Assembly (NCBI GenBank): GCA_964521025.1
Contig: CAZFPK010000003.1
Span: 62,001-126,000 of the forward strand
Direction of reading: 5' to 3'
DNA: 64,000 nucleotides
Source: DRTC01 sp964521025
GTDB lineage: Bacteria; Cloacimonadota; Cloacimonadia; Cloacimonadales; TCS61
In this document: positions 52,995 through 61,802 of the stretch, piece after piece
How the letters are laid out: every line of letters begins with the position of its first letter
How positions within the stretch are numbered: the first letter of the stretch is position 1
Program-made: the position numbers and the translations under genes
The notes under the pieces: model-generated
The model's database searches: none
Told to the model about the DNA's origin: nothing
What the model saw: the letters and a program-made list of their open reading frames with translations, nothing else

Positions 52995-53410
52995 ATCTCG
53001 ATTCCTTCTCTGCAAATTATTTTAGTCTGCACAGGTAATTTATGACCGACAAGCCTGGCTGCTTCTTTGGCAACATCCGGTTCTACTCCCTCGAATTCAA
53101 ACATGATCCTGCCGGGTTTGACTACCGCAACCCAGTATTCGGGAGCACCTTTACCTTTTCCCATACGGGTTTCAGCAGGTTTTTTGGTGATCGGTTTATC
53201 CGGGAAGATTCTGATCCATAGTTTTCCTTGTCTCTTCATCGTTCGAGTGATAGCAACACGAGCAGATTCAATTTGACGACTTGTTATCCAACCAGCATCG
53301 AGGGTGATGATAGCATAATCCCCAAAACTAATCGAACTGCCCTTATAAGCCAAACCTCTTCTACGACCTTTTTGCTTTTTTCTATATTTAACTTTCTTGG
53401 GAGCTAACAT
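52991..53410 (-). CDS. rplP: Ribosomal protein uL16
   Basis: A-site protein of the large subunit, 139 residues: MLAPKKVKYRKKQKGRRRGLAYKGSSISFGDYAI, WIRIFPDKPITKKPAETRMGKGKGAPEYWVAVVKPG and AARLVGHKLPVQTKII. The loop arginine after KPAETRMGKGKG region is in place. It lies 13 bases after rpsC. Confidence 0.97.
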   Translation of the reverse strand: MLAPKKVKYRKKQKGRRRGLAYKGSSISFGDYAIITLDAGWITSRQIESARVAITRTMKRQGKLWIRIFPDKPITKKPAETRMGKGKGAPEYWVAVVKPGRIMFEFEGVEPDVAKEAARLVGHKLPVQTKIICREGIEI

Positions 53411-53423
53411 CTATTCTTTCTCC

Positions 53424-54071
53424 TTATTTTAAGATATCACCTTTGTAAATCCAGATTTTGATTCCAATGATCCCATAAGTTGTGGTAACTTCAGTAAGTT
53501 TGTAATCGATATCAGCCCTAAGAGTATGAAGCGGAGTTCTACCTTCATGATATCTTTCGGTGCGAGCCATTTCTGCTCCTCCCAATCTGCCCGAACATTG
53601 AACTTTTATGCCTTGAGCTCCGTTCCGGATAGCATTTCGTAAGGCAAATTTCATTGCTCTCCTAAAAGAAACCCTCTTTTTGAGTTGTCTGCCGATTTCC
53701 TGTCCGACCAGGGAAGCATCCAGCCAGAGATTTTTAATTTCCTGGACATTTACGAAAACATTCAAAGGTGAAGTTCTTGTTTTATTGACGAGGATCGATA
53801 ACTCGTTCCTGATCTTTTCAATTTCCGCACCTTTTCTGCCGATGACCTGTCCCGGTCTGGCAGTATGAATATCAACCGATACTGATTTAGTTTTCCGGGA
53901 AATGACAACATTTGAGATCATTGCGTCATGCAGCCGATTTCGGACATATTTTTTTATTTTCAGATCTTCATGAAAATTGCTAATATATTCATCTTTGGTT
54001 GCAAACCAGATGGATTCATAATCTTTATTAACTCCGAGCCGGTAACCTATTGGATTAACTTTTTGTCCCAA
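53424..54071 (-). CDS. rpsC: Ribosomal protein uS3
   Basis: mRNA-entry-channel protein of 215 residues. MGQKVNPIGYRLGVNKDYES opens it, the KH domain has TARPGQVIGRKGAEIEKIRNEL, and the C-terminal block GAQGIKVQCSGRLGGAEMARTERYHEGRTPLHTLRADIDYKLTEVTTTYGIIGIKIWIYKG is complete. Useful as a phylogenetic marker. Confidence 0.97.
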   Translation of the reverse strand: MGQKVNPIGYRLGVNKDYESIWFATKDEYISNFHEDLKIKKYVRNRLHDAMISNVVISRKTKSVSVDIHTARPGQVIGRKGAEIEKIRNELSILVNKTRTSPLNVFVNVQEIKNLWLDASLVGQEIGRQLKKRVSFRRAMKFALRNAIRNGAQGIKVQCSGRLGGAEMARTERYHEGRTPLHTLRADIDYKLTEVTTTYGIIGIKIWIYKGDILK

Positions 54072-54082
54072 AGTTTTCCTCC

Positions 54083-54421
54083 TTATTCCTTACCCATGAT
54101 CTCGAGGGTTATATGGCATGTTCTTCTTCTGATAACTGTTGCTCTACCATGAGCTCGAGGTCTGTGTCTTTTCATAATGGGACCATCATCGGCAAAAACT
54201 TTGCTGACAACCATATTATCTATGTCTGCCTTTCCTTCTTTTACTGTTACATTCGCAATTGCAGAATTAAGGAGTTTGGCAACATTTGTGGCGACTCTTT
54301 TCTTTGAGAAAAGCAATATATTTTGAGCTTCAGGTACGGATTTGCCGCGGATCAAATCTAATACTAATCTTGCTTTCCGTGCCGAACCTCTCAAATTTCG
54401 TACTCGGGCTATTGCTTCCAT
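54083..54421 (-). CDS. rplV: Ribosomal protein uL22
   Basis: Tunnel-lining protein of 112 residues: MEAIARVRNLRGSARKARLVLDLIRGKSVPEAQNIL and FADDGPIMKRHRPRAHGRATVIRRRTCHITLEI. The tunnel loop PIMKRHRPRAHGRA is the target of macrolide resistance changes and looks unaltered in length. Confidence 0.97.
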   Translation of the reverse strand: MEAIARVRNLRGSARKARLVLDLIRGKSVPEAQNILLFSKKRVATNVAKLLNSAIANVTVKEGKADIDNMVVSKVFADDGPIMKRHRPRAHGRATVIRRRTCHITLEIMGKE

Positions 54422-54450
54422 TACTTCTGCTCCCTTTTAATTTTCAGTAA

Positions 54451-54714
54451 TTATTTTTTTACTTTATGACCACGATATGTTCGGGTTGGAGAAAATTCTC
54501 CTAATTTATGACCCACCATGTTTTCTGAGATATAAACCGGTACAAATTTTCGTCCGTTATGAACGGCAAATGTATGTTCCACGAATTTAGGAATAATTGT
54601 TGATCTGCGAGACCAGGTTTTGATAACCTGCTTCTTGTTTTGAGCATTTAGTTCATCCACTTTTTTTTCCAGATGTTTATCGACAAAGGGTCCTTTTTTG
54701 ATCGAACGAGCCAT
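54451..54714 (-). CDS. rpsS: Ribosomal protein uS19
   Basis: Head protein of the small subunit, 87 residues: MARSIKKGPFVDKHLEKKVDEL, TWSRRSTIIPKFVEHTFAVHNGRKFVPVYISENMVGHKLGEFSPTRTYRGH. Complete and of normal length. Confidence 0.97.
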   Translation of the reverse strand: MARSIKKGPFVDKHLEKKVDELNAQNKKQVIKTWSRRSTIIPKFVEHTFAVHNGRKFVPVYISENMVGHKLGEFSPTRTYRGHKVKK

Positions 54715-54724
54715 ATTTCACCTT

Positions 54725-55552
54725 TTACTTCTTTTTAGATTTAATGATGTATTTATCTGAATATTTGTGCTTTTTCCTGGTTTTTCCGCCTTTTGCCAGG
54801 ACTCCCCAGGGAGAAACAGGATGTCCGCCACCGGAAGTTTTAGCTTCTCCTCCTCCCATTGGATGGTCAACAGGATTCATAGCAACTCCGCGCACAGTTG
54901 GACGAAATCCCATCCATCTTTTACGACCTGCTTTCCCGATCACGAGCGAATTATGTTCGACATTACCCACCTGCCCGATCGTGGCATAACATTCTTTCCT
55001 GATGAAATGGACATGATTGGAAGGCATCCTGATGTGAACATAACCGCCTTCTTTGGCAACGAGTTGTCCATAAGTTCCGGCACTTCTGGCAAGTTGTCCG
55101 CCTTTTCCTGCTTTGAATTCGATATTATGGATGGTTGTTCCCATCGGGATATTTGACAAGGGAAGAGCATTTCCAACTTTGATCTCAACCTTCTCTCCAG
55201 AACTGACTGTATCTCCGACCTTTAATCCGAGAGGTGCAAGGATATATCTTTTTTCTCCATCGATATAATACAAAAGAGCGATACGAGCGCTTCTGTTAGG
55301 ATCGTATTCGATCGCGGCTACTTTTGCCGGGAAATCATGTTTGTTTCTTTTGAAATCGATGATGCGATAATGTCTTTTATGACCTCCACCACGATGTCTG
55401 CAGGTAATGCGACCATGATGATTTCTTCCTGCTTTTTTAGGAAGAGGTTTGAGTAGAGATTTTTCAGGTTCGTTTTTGGTGATCTCCTCAAAAGTGAAAC
55501 CTGTTTTGAATCTCATGGTCGGAGTAATTGGTTTGTATTTTTTAATTCCCAT
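54725..55552 (-). CDS. rplB: Ribosomal protein uL2
   Basis: Peptidyl-transferase-adjacent protein of 275 residues. AGRNHHGRITCRHRGGGHKRHYRIIDFKRNK and the C-terminal RGVAMNPVDHPMGGGEAKTSGGGHPVSPWGVLAKGGKTRKKHKYSDKYI carry the conserved catalytic-vicinity His and the basic tail. Normal length. Confidence 0.98.
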   Translation of the reverse strand: MGIKKYKPITPTMRFKTGFTFEEITKNEPEKSLLKPLPKKAGRNHHGRITCRHRGGGHKRHYRIIDFKRNKHDFPAKVAAIEYDPNRSARIALLYYIDGEKRYILAPLGLKVGDTVSSGEKVEIKVGNALPLSNIPMGTTIHNIEFKAGKGGQLARSAGTYGQLVAKEGGYVHIRMPSNHVHFIRKECYATIGQVGNVEHNSLVIGKAGRKRWMGFRPTVRGVAMNPVDHPMGGGEAKTSGGGHPVSPWGVLAKGGKTRKKHKYSDKYIIKSKKK

Positions 55553-55571
55553 CTCGATGCTCCCTTGGTCT

Positions 55572-55856
55572 CTATTCGAAATCGGCTATTTTTTCACCCT
55601 GTTTGAGTTTGATGATCGCTTTTTTCCAATCTGCTCTTTTGCCGGAATAACGACCCATTCTCTTGATTTTTCCTCTTTGCCTGATCGTGTTCACGGAAAG
55701 AACATTTACATTAAATATTTTTTCGACTGCTTTTTTTATCTCTATTTTGTTCGCATTGATGCTGACTCTGAAAGTATAGCTGTTATTGATATTGTTCAAA
55801 GCAGTAGTCTTTTCCGTCATCATCGGAGCGATAATTATTTCTCTTTCGTGCCGCAT
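55572..55856 (-). CDS. rplW: Ribosomal protein uL23
   Basis: Tunnel-exit docking protein for trigger factor and SRP, 94 residues: IIIAPMMTEKTTALNNINNSYTFRVSINANKIEIKKAVEKIFNVNVLSVNT and RMGRYSGKRADWKKAIIKLKQGEKI. The start shares one base with the rplD stop. Confidence 0.96.
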   Translation of the reverse strand: MRHEREIIIAPMMTEKTTALNNINNSYTFRVSINANKIEIKKAVEKIFNVNVLSVNTIRQRGKIKRMGRYSGKRADWKKAIIKLKQGEKIADFE

Positions 55857-56488
55857 TATGAAAATACCTCCACGATCTTTTTAAGAGCATCTTCGGTCAT
55901 TATCAGATGATTACATTTGAGGATTTCATAGGCAAAAATCGAATCGGCTTTATCCAGACTGGTATAAGGCAGATTACTAAAGGATTGGATCAATTTGTGG
56001 TCATTGCCGTCGATAAGAAGAAGTTTTTTGCTTTTTTCTGGAGATATTTTTGCTAAAAGTTCTTTTGCCGATTTAGTGTTTGGTTTATCGAATGCGAGTG
56101 ATTCGAGAATTACGACCTGATTATTTTTTGCTCTTTCCGTTAGAGCAAGTTTCAAAGCCAACCTCTTTTTCTTTTTGGGAATGTGTTTATACCAACTTTT
56201 AGGTTTAGGACCGAAAGCTCGACCTCCTCCGACTCTGAGCGGAGTTCGAAGATTACCGGGACGGGCATTTCCTGTACCTTTTTGTCTGAATAATTTTCTG
56301 CCGCTGCCATGAGCTTCCGCCCGTGTTTGCACCGCAGCAGTTCCCTGACGTTGATTAGATAAATACATATTTAATACTTCATATAATAACGCATCGGGAT
56401 TTTTCGTTTCGACTGCGAAAAGTGATTCCGGCAAAGTAATTTTTCCTATTTCTTCGCCTTGCGCAGAATATTTGATTGCTTCCAACAT
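55856..56488 (-). CDS. rplD: Ribosomal protein uL4
   Basis: Tunnel protein that in many bacteria also represses its own operon, 210 residues. RQGTAAVQTRAEAHGSGRKLFRQKGTGNARPGNLRTPLRVGGGRAFGPKPKSW is the conserved extended loop. I choose ATG 56488 (MLEAIKYSAQG) because GGGAG is at the right distance; ATG 56494 and TTG 56503 are possible alternatives. Confidence 0.95.
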   Translation of the reverse strand: MLEAIKYSAQGEEIGKITLPESLFAVETKNPDALLYEVLNMYLSNQRQGTAAVQTRAEAHGSGRKLFRQKGTGNARPGNLRTPLRVGGGRAFGPKPKSWYKHIPKKKKRLALKLALTERAKNNQVVILESLAFDKPNTKSAKELLAKISPEKSKKLLLIDGNDHKLIQSFSNLPYTSLDKADSIFAYEILKCNHLIMTEDALKKIVEVFS

Positions 56489-56503
56489 TTCCATAACTCC
56501 CAA

Positions 56504-57127
56504 TTACAGTTCTTTCCTGAGCAGAACTAAGCTGTTTCTATGACCGGGAACAGCGCCTTTAATAAAAACAAGATTTTTCTCGACATCGACCTTAACGACT
56601 TTCATATTCAGGACAGTAGATCTTATGTTACCCATTTGCCCCGGCAGTTTTTTACCTTTGAAAACACGGGCAGGAGTTGCACACTGACCGATCGCTCCAG
56701 GACCTCGAAATGATTCATGAACACCGTGAGTTGCCTTGAAACCATGGAATCCATGTCTTTTCATAACTCCGGCAAAACCCCTGCCCTTCGATGTTCCCGT
56801 AACTTTGAGCATTTCATTTTCTATGAACATTCCGACATCAAAGATCTCGCCTTCTTCGATATCTTTATAGACTCTCAACCGGAATTCTCTTAAATACCGA
56901 TATAGATTGCTTTTATGTTTTTTTAAATGTCCGATCTGAGGTTTGTTCAATTTCTTTTCATCTATCTCTTCAAAACCGAGTTGAACAGAATCATAGCCGT
57001 GTTTAGCAGCAGTTTTACGATGTATGACCTGGCACGGACCTGCTTGAATAACAGTAACTGGAATTGCTTTTCCGTTTTTACCGAAGATTTGTGTCATCCC
57101 GAGTTTCTTACCGATTAAACCTATCAT
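56504..57127 (-). CDS. rplC: Ribosomal protein uL3
   Basis: Assembly-initiating large-subunit protein, 207 residues: MIGLIGKKLGMTQIFGKNGKAIPVTVIQAGPC, KGRGFAGVMKRHGFHGFKATHGVHESFRGPGAIGQCATPARVFKGKKLPGQMG. Complete and of normal length. Confidence 0.97.
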   Translation of the reverse strand: MIGLIGKKLGMTQIFGKNGKAIPVTVIQAGPCQVIHRKTAAKHGYDSVQLGFEEIDEKKLNKPQIGHLKKHKSNLYRYLREFRLRVYKDIEEGEIFDVGMFIENEMLKVTGTSKGRGFAGVMKRHGFHGFKATHGVHESFRGPGAIGQCATPARVFKGKKLPGQMGNIRSTVLNMKVVKVDVEKNLVFIKGAVPGHRNSLVLLRKEL

Positions 57128-57138
57128 AACAAACTCCT

Positions 57139-57459
57139 TTAAGCCTTTATCTCCACATGAACACCTGCCGGAAGACTGAGTTTCTTTAATGCTCCTGTAG
57201 TCTGCGGTGTCGGATTAACAATATCGACCAGGCGTTTATGAACTAACATTTCAAATTGGTCTTGTGCTTTTTTATCGACATGGGGAGATCTTAAAACCGT
57301 ATATAAGGTTCTTTCCGTAGGAAGAGGGATCGGACCGACTATCTTGGCTCCGGTATTTCGCGTGTTTTTAATGATCTCTGCTACGGATTTATCCAATAGA
57401 CGGAAATCATAAGCTTTTAATTTTATCCTGATCCTGTTGTCTGTTTCTTTTTTTGACAC
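57139..57459 (-). CDS. rpsJ: Ribosomal protein uS10
   Basis: Head protein, also the NusE antitermination factor, 106 residues: RIRIKLKAYDFRLLDKSVAEIIKNTRNTGAKIVGPIPLPTERTLYTVLRSPHVDKKAQDQFEM and RLVDIVNPTPQTTGALKKLSLPAGV. First ribosomal protein of the S10 group, 14 bases after tuf. Confidence 0.98.
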   Translation of the reverse strand: MSKKETDNRIRIKLKAYDFRLLDKSVAEIIKNTRNTGAKIVGPIPLPTERTLYTVLRSPHVDKKAQDQFEMLVHKRLVDIVNPTPQTTGALKKLSLPAGVHVEIKA

Positions 57460-57473
57460 TATGTCCTCCGGAT

Positions 57474-58658
57474 CTATTCGATAATCTCGCTGACAACACC
57501 AGCCCCGATCGTGCGTCCGCCTTCTCGGATTGCATAACGCAGACCTTTTTCCATAGCGATCGGTGTGATCAATTCTGCTGAAATAGTAACATTATCACCA
57601 GGCATGACCATCTCGACTCCATCGGGTAAAGTCAATGATCCGGTAACATCGGTCGTCCGGAAATAGAATTGAGGTCGATAGCCGCTGAAGAAAGGTTTAT
57701 GCCTTCCGCCTTCGTCTTTGGTCAGAATATAGGTCTCACCTCTGAATTTAGTGTGTGGTGTGATCGATTTCGGTTTTGCCAGTACCATACCGCGTTCGAC
57801 TTCATCTTTTGCCATACCGCGCAGAAGTATCCCGACATTATCGCCTGCCTGTCCCTGATCGAGGATCTTACGGAACATCTCTACTCCGGTACAGGTCGTT
57901 TCTTTGGTCTCTTTGATCCCGACTCTTTCTATTTTCTCTCCAACCTTGATCACTCCTCTTTCGATCCTGCCTGTCGCCACCGTTCCTCGACCGGAAATGG
58001 AAAAAATATCTTCGACCGGCATCAGGAAAGGTTTCTCCGTATCGCGCTCCGGAAGCGGAATATAAGAATCTACTTCTTTCATCAAAGCGATTACTTGAGC
58101 TTCTCCTTCCGCATCTCCGTTCAGAGCCTTCAGAGCAGAACCGGTTACGATCGGAATATCGTCTCCCGGAAATTCATACTCGGTCAATAATTCCCTGACT
58201 TCCAGTTCGACCAGTTCCAGGAGTTCTTCATCATCGACCAGGTCTGCTTTGTTCAGGAAAACGACCATTGCCGGAACTCCAACCTGACGGGCAAGAAGGA
58301 TATGCTCCCGCGTTTGCGGCATTGGTCCGTCCGCTGCGGAAACGACCAGGATCGCGCCATCCATTTGAGCAGCTCCGGTGATCATGTTCTTAACATAATC
58401 CGCATGTCCGGGACAATCGACATGAGCATAATGCCGATTCTCAGTTTCGTATTCGACATGAGCCGTGGCGATCGTGATCCCTCTTTCTTTTTCTTCGGGA
58501 GCATTATCGATGCTGTCGAAAGAACGAAAATCCGCATCTCCGGTTTTGCTCAAGAAAAGTGTGATCGCTGCCGTCAGTGTCGTCTTGCCATGGTCAACAT
58601 GACCGATCGTTCCAATATTAACATGTGGCTTGGTTCTCTCAAATTTTGCCTTAGCCAT
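57474..58658 (-). CDS. tuf: Elongation factor Tu
   Basis: GTPase delivering aminoacyl-tRNA, 394 residues. G1 GHVDHGKTTL, effector region ERGITIATAHVEYE, DCPGHADYVKNMITGAAQMDGAILVVSAADGPMPQTREH and NKADLVDDEE are all present, and the C-terminal domains end AIREGGRTIGAGVVSEI. It heads the superoperon and directly precedes rpsJ; fusA, rpsG and rpsL, often upstream, are not here. ATG follows TTAGGAGGTAAAAG. Confidence 0.98.
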   Translation of the reverse strand: MAKAKFERTKPHVNIGTIGHVDHGKTTLTAAITLFLSKTGDADFRSFDSIDNAPEEKERGITIATAHVEYETENRHYAHVDCPGHADYVKNMITGAAQMDGAILVVSAADGPMPQTREHILLARQVGVPAMVVFLNKADLVDDEELLELVELEVRELLTEYEFPGDDIPIVTGSALKALNGDAEGEAQVIALMKEVDSYIPLPERDTEKPFLMPVEDIFSISGRGTVATGRIERGVIKVGEKIERVGIKETKETTCTGVEMFRKILDQGQAGDNVGILLRGMAKDEVERGMVLAKPKSITPHTKFRGETYILTKDEGGRHKPFFSGYRPQFYFRTTDVTGSLTLPDGVEMVMPGDNVTISAELITPIAMEKGLRYAIREGGRTIGAGVVSEIIE

Positions 58659-58754
58659 CTTTTACCTCCTAATAAAAAGACCAAAAACCTTTGTAAGGTT
58701 TCATTTTACAGTAGCTTATGGATTTACTACCCTCACAATATTCGATAGGTTGCT

Positions 58755-58783
58755 CAAAATTATTTTTTCTGTTCAGCTGTCAA
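58755..58783 (-). promoter_or_regulatory. Candidate promoter of the tuf-S10-spc-alpha superoperon
   Basis: On the minus strand TTGACA (58778-58783) precedes ATTTTG (58755-58760, 17-base spacing) or TAATTT (58757-58762, 15-base spacing). The leader to tuf is about 95 bases, with an ACCTTACAAAGGTTTTTGGT stretch that can form a small hairpin. Confidence 0.55.
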
Positions 58784-59108
58784 TTCTTTTTTATTTTTTT
58801 GTATTTTTTTTATTTTTAGGAAGTTAGCATTGAGTGGACTACACTCAAATATATTAAAAAAAGACAGTTGATGTTTAGAGACAAAAGAACTTCCTTTTCA
58901 TCAAAAATTTCCTTATTAAAATCCCACAAATATGATTTAAGTCCGATAAATAATATCGAACATAAAAAATAACAACATCCAAAAGATTTAATCGAAAATA
59001 ATTTTTACTTTACAAAACAACTTTAAAATATTTTGCTACCCGCATGAATATTGTTATTTTATAGTATTATGATTTTTAATTATTTCGGAAAATAATTAAA
59101 GAGGAAAA
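58784..59108. other. Divergent upstream region of tuf and the pilin-like gene
   Basis: Highly AT-rich with T-runs near 58790-58816 (upstream of the tuf -35, like an UP element). No gene. The plus-strand gene's promoter must lie near its right end, where TTGTTATTTTATAGTATTATG occurs (about 59050), but I cannot fix -35 and -10 boxes. Confidence 0.35.
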
Positions 59109-59534
59109 ATGGGTAAACAGCAAGTCTTAATGTTGATCTTAAGTGTAATCATTATCGGACTCGCGGTTACTACAGGTTTAATGGCTTTTCGGCAGCATAT
59201 AGTGAATGCCAACAGGCGGGCGATTATATGCGATATGAATTTTTGTGCTTCCTTAGCAATTACATATTATAAAACTCCTGAAAATTTAGGTGGCGGAAAC
59301 GGCAGGTGGTATAAGAACCAATTAATGAGATATATCAGCTTTCCTACAACTCCAAACGGCAAAAGACTTGTAACTGAAAACGGACAGATAAAAATTAAAG
59401 TGAAAAATCAAGGGCAGAAACTTATTGTTATCGGTTTTGGAAATGAGATTGCACTGGACGAAGAAAAGGGGGTAAAAGCAAGATTAGTGCTGAGAGGACC
59501 TGACGCTGAACCAAGATTAGTATTTATAAATTAA
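59109..59534 (+). CDS. Pilin-like or single-pass secreted small protein
   Basis: A protein of 141 residues with a short charged start (MGKQQ) and one hydrophobic helix (VLMLILSVIIIGLAVTTGLMAF, about 6-27). There follow two cysteines near 43 and 48 (ICDMNFCASLAI) and a beta-rich C-terminal part. The layout resembles type II/IV pseudopilins, but the canonical G-F/T-x-x-x-E cleavage site is not clear (no Glu at +5). Function is not recognised. ATG follows AAAGAGGAAAA. It stands alone, divergent from tuf. Confidence 0.65.
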   Translation: MGKQQVLMLILSVIIIGLAVTTGLMAFRQHIVNANRRAIICDMNFCASLAITYYKTPENLGGGNGRWYKNQLMRYISFPTTPNGKRLVTENGQIKIKVKNQGQKLIVIGFGNEIALDEEKGVKARLVLRGPDAEPRLVFIN

Positions 59535-59741
59535 CTTCCAACTTTTTTATTTAAGTTTCATAACCATAGTTTTTGAAATTCTTTTAGTTTGATCGGCAAA
59601 ATTTTATATTCCAAAATATCTTCAATTGAATTTTAATTAATTCCTGCGATCAGAGTATTTTTGATGTTAAAATCCAATTAGAGAAAGATAAATCCAAACA
59701 AATATTTGGACAAATATATTTTCATCTTTTGTTATTTGATA
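59535..59741. other. Intergenic region, convergent
   Basis: AT-rich sequence of 207 bases between two converging genes. I see no gene, strong terminator or repeat. Confidence 0.3.
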
Positions 59742-61541
59742 CTATTGTATAAAAATCATCTTTTTCAGCAAACTTTGTGAAACGGTTTCGAGCTTATAAA
59801 AATATAACCCGGCAGCGACCATCCGCTGTTTATCATCTTTTCCATCCCAAACAATTAAATGTTCTCCATTTTCCTTTATTCCTTTTTCCAGGGTCCTGAC
59901 CTTCTGACCTTTGAGATTATAGATCGTCAATTCCACTTCTGTTTGTTCGGGAAGGTAAAAACTGATAATGGTATTTTTATGGAAAGGATTAGGATAAGCG
60001 GAGATGGAAATAATATCGAGTTCGATTTCTCCGGGATCTACTTGCGTCGGTTCTGCAAACGGTAACGGATAATAATAACTAACAAAATCCTTGTTTTCTA
60101 TTTCATTGTAATGATAAGAAATAATACGTCCCCGTTCACCGAAATTTAAATCTTCGGGGACATTAAAATCTAAGAAAAAATTTCCATCAATCATTAAATT
60201 CAAACCAATTAAGAAGGGATATCCGATCTTTGTATAATCGACTTCATAGAATTGATCATCGAGACTATTCTCATAATGAATATCAAGTTCGGATCCGTAT
60301 ATATGAGTTTCGGCTAAACCTAAAGTTATTCCATTCCCTGATTGAATATAGATTTCAACATTATCTCCAGCATAAAGAGTATCGGGATTTCCGGTTATCG
60401 TGATCGTACTAGCGGATAGCGGCGGATTGATGAACATTAACTGGTCACCAAGAATATTGTATTTCTTGCTATTAGAAATCGCTGCTCCTGAATTTAATTT
60501 TGCATCGAGAAGTCCGGTTCCTAAGTTCATCCTTTCATTTATGATATTAACATAAAAACTTCTGAATAGAGTGTTATTAGCATTTGCTCCGCAAGATACG
60601 GTCGCTGAAATCGAAGCTATCGAGCCACCATTTTCGTAAAAAAGTAATTGTTCAGCCATACAATCAAATTCTGGGTCGGAATAGTTTCCAACCTTACTCG
60701 ATGCGGTTGTGAACAGGAAAAGATGTTCAGGATTATTGAGCAGGGATAAATGTTCCGATGATAAAAAATAATTTTCACCACCTAAAACAAACTCGCTTCC
60801 GTGTCCGATATAATGCCAGATGAACACACCATCATTTAGTTTTTCCAATAAATCTGCTGTTGCATCCGGTTTATATCCGTATTGATCAAACCCATATTCT
60901 ATTCCAAGAACTTTATCTACATAAACAGCCTTGCTTATTATTTCACCTGTTTCTTGAGCTTGCCAGGTATGGTTCAAACCCGAACCGGGAGATGTTCCTT
61001 CTAAATGACCGCCATGATACTCATCATCAGCCAGGGTGAGCATTGTATCTCTCCACCAGCCTATAGTTGGTTCTTCAATATATTGGAACATTCTGTCGAT
61101 GTAAAAATCCAATTGTTCCGTATTCTGAGCCGGAATCCTGCCGATCGGAATATCGGGATAATTATCATCATCGAGATCGACAAAACCATCATCAGTTATA
61201 TAATTTCCTGTGTCGAAAACCATGATCCGGTTCTTATCGATTTCCAGTTCCCACTGATCGGTACCGCTGCCAACTAATAGAACCGAATTTTCCGACCAGG
61301 TTTCGGGATTTGGAAAACAGGATTGGATAAAATCTTTGATCCCTTCCTGCGATTCTTCAAATAGATCGAAGATGTCCTGCTGGTCGATAACAGTTCTTTC
61401 GATCCCGAAATGATCCTGGTAAAAATCTGCTATTTCGTTTGCCTGCGGGATGAATTCGGAAGGTGCAATGATCAGATGATCGATGGCAGATAAAGGATTT
61501 ACCAGAATTAACGGGATGAGAATAAACATTAATTTTTTCAT
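59742..61541 (-). CDS. Secreted gingipain-like (peptidase C25 family) protein with FlgD-like tail
   Basis: The 599-residue protein begins with a signal peptide (MKKLMFILIPLILVNPLSA). The caspase-like C25 domain follows: SVLLVGSG, FVDLDDDNYPDIPIGRIPAQN, and the catalytic-His block FIWHYIGHGSE near 240. Where active members have the catalytic Cys, this one reads FLFTTASSKVGNY near 277-289, that is Ser in place of Cys, so it may be inactive or use another residue. The last 80 residues are a FlgD-like Ig tail (ISAYPNPFHKNTIISFYLPEQTEVELTIYNLKGQKVRTL). ATG 61541 (GAGGAG seven bases upstream) is chosen over an earlier in-frame start. Confidence 0.83.
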   Translation of the reverse strand: MKKLMFILIPLILVNPLSAIDHLIIAPSEFIPQANEIADFYQDHFGIERTVIDQQDIFDLFEESQEGIKDFIQSCFPNPETWSENSVLLVGSGTDQWELEIDKNRIMVFDTGNYITDDGFVDLDDDNYPDIPIGRIPAQNTEQLDFYIDRMFQYIEEPTIGWWRDTMLTLADDEYHGGHLEGTSPGSGLNHTWQAQETGEIISKAVYVDKVLGIEYGFDQYGYKPDATADLLEKLNDGVFIWHYIGHGSEFVLGGENYFLSSEHLSLLNNPEHLFLFTTASSKVGNYSDPEFDCMAEQLLFYENGGSIASISATVSCGANANNTLFRSFYVNIINERMNLGTGLLDAKLNSGAAISNSKKYNILGDQLMFINPPLSASTITITGNPDTLYAGDNVEIYIQSGNGITLGLAETHIYGSELDIHYENSLDDQFYEVDYTKIGYPFLIGLNLMIDGNFFLDFNVPEDLNFGERGRIISYHYNEIENKDFVSYYYPLPFAEPTQVDPGEIELDIISISAYPNPFHKNTIISFYLPEQTEVELTIYNLKGQKVRTLEKGIKENGEHLIVWDGKDDKQRMVAAGLYFYKLETVSQSLLKKMIFIQ

Positions 61542-61667
61542 AGTTCGCTCCTCTTTTGAAATTTGGTAAATATAAAAAATCGAGGTAAAAATATTCAAAA
61601 TCTATTAATGAGGACTTTTTGAAAAAGGAGAGTTTTTCTGTCAATTTTTTTTCACTATCAGAATGAT

Positions 61668-61802
61668 TGTGTTACTTTTAAATGCATAAATCTTTTATCC
61701 GTGTTTACCTCGTTAGATAATATGTACCGAAGTAAATGATGATAAATGAATAATCTATCTAACGGGGTGAATCTGTGAAATCCGTGAGCAAAATTGTCTC
61801 TT
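61668..61802. repeat. ATCCGTG-type repeat upstream of dinG 3' end
   Basis: TTTTATCCGTGTTTACCTCG near 61687 and AATCCGTGAGCAAAA at about 61779-61793 resemble parts of the 38364-38541 block. No gene lies between dinG and the C25-like gene; these two are on the same strand. Confidence 0.5.
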
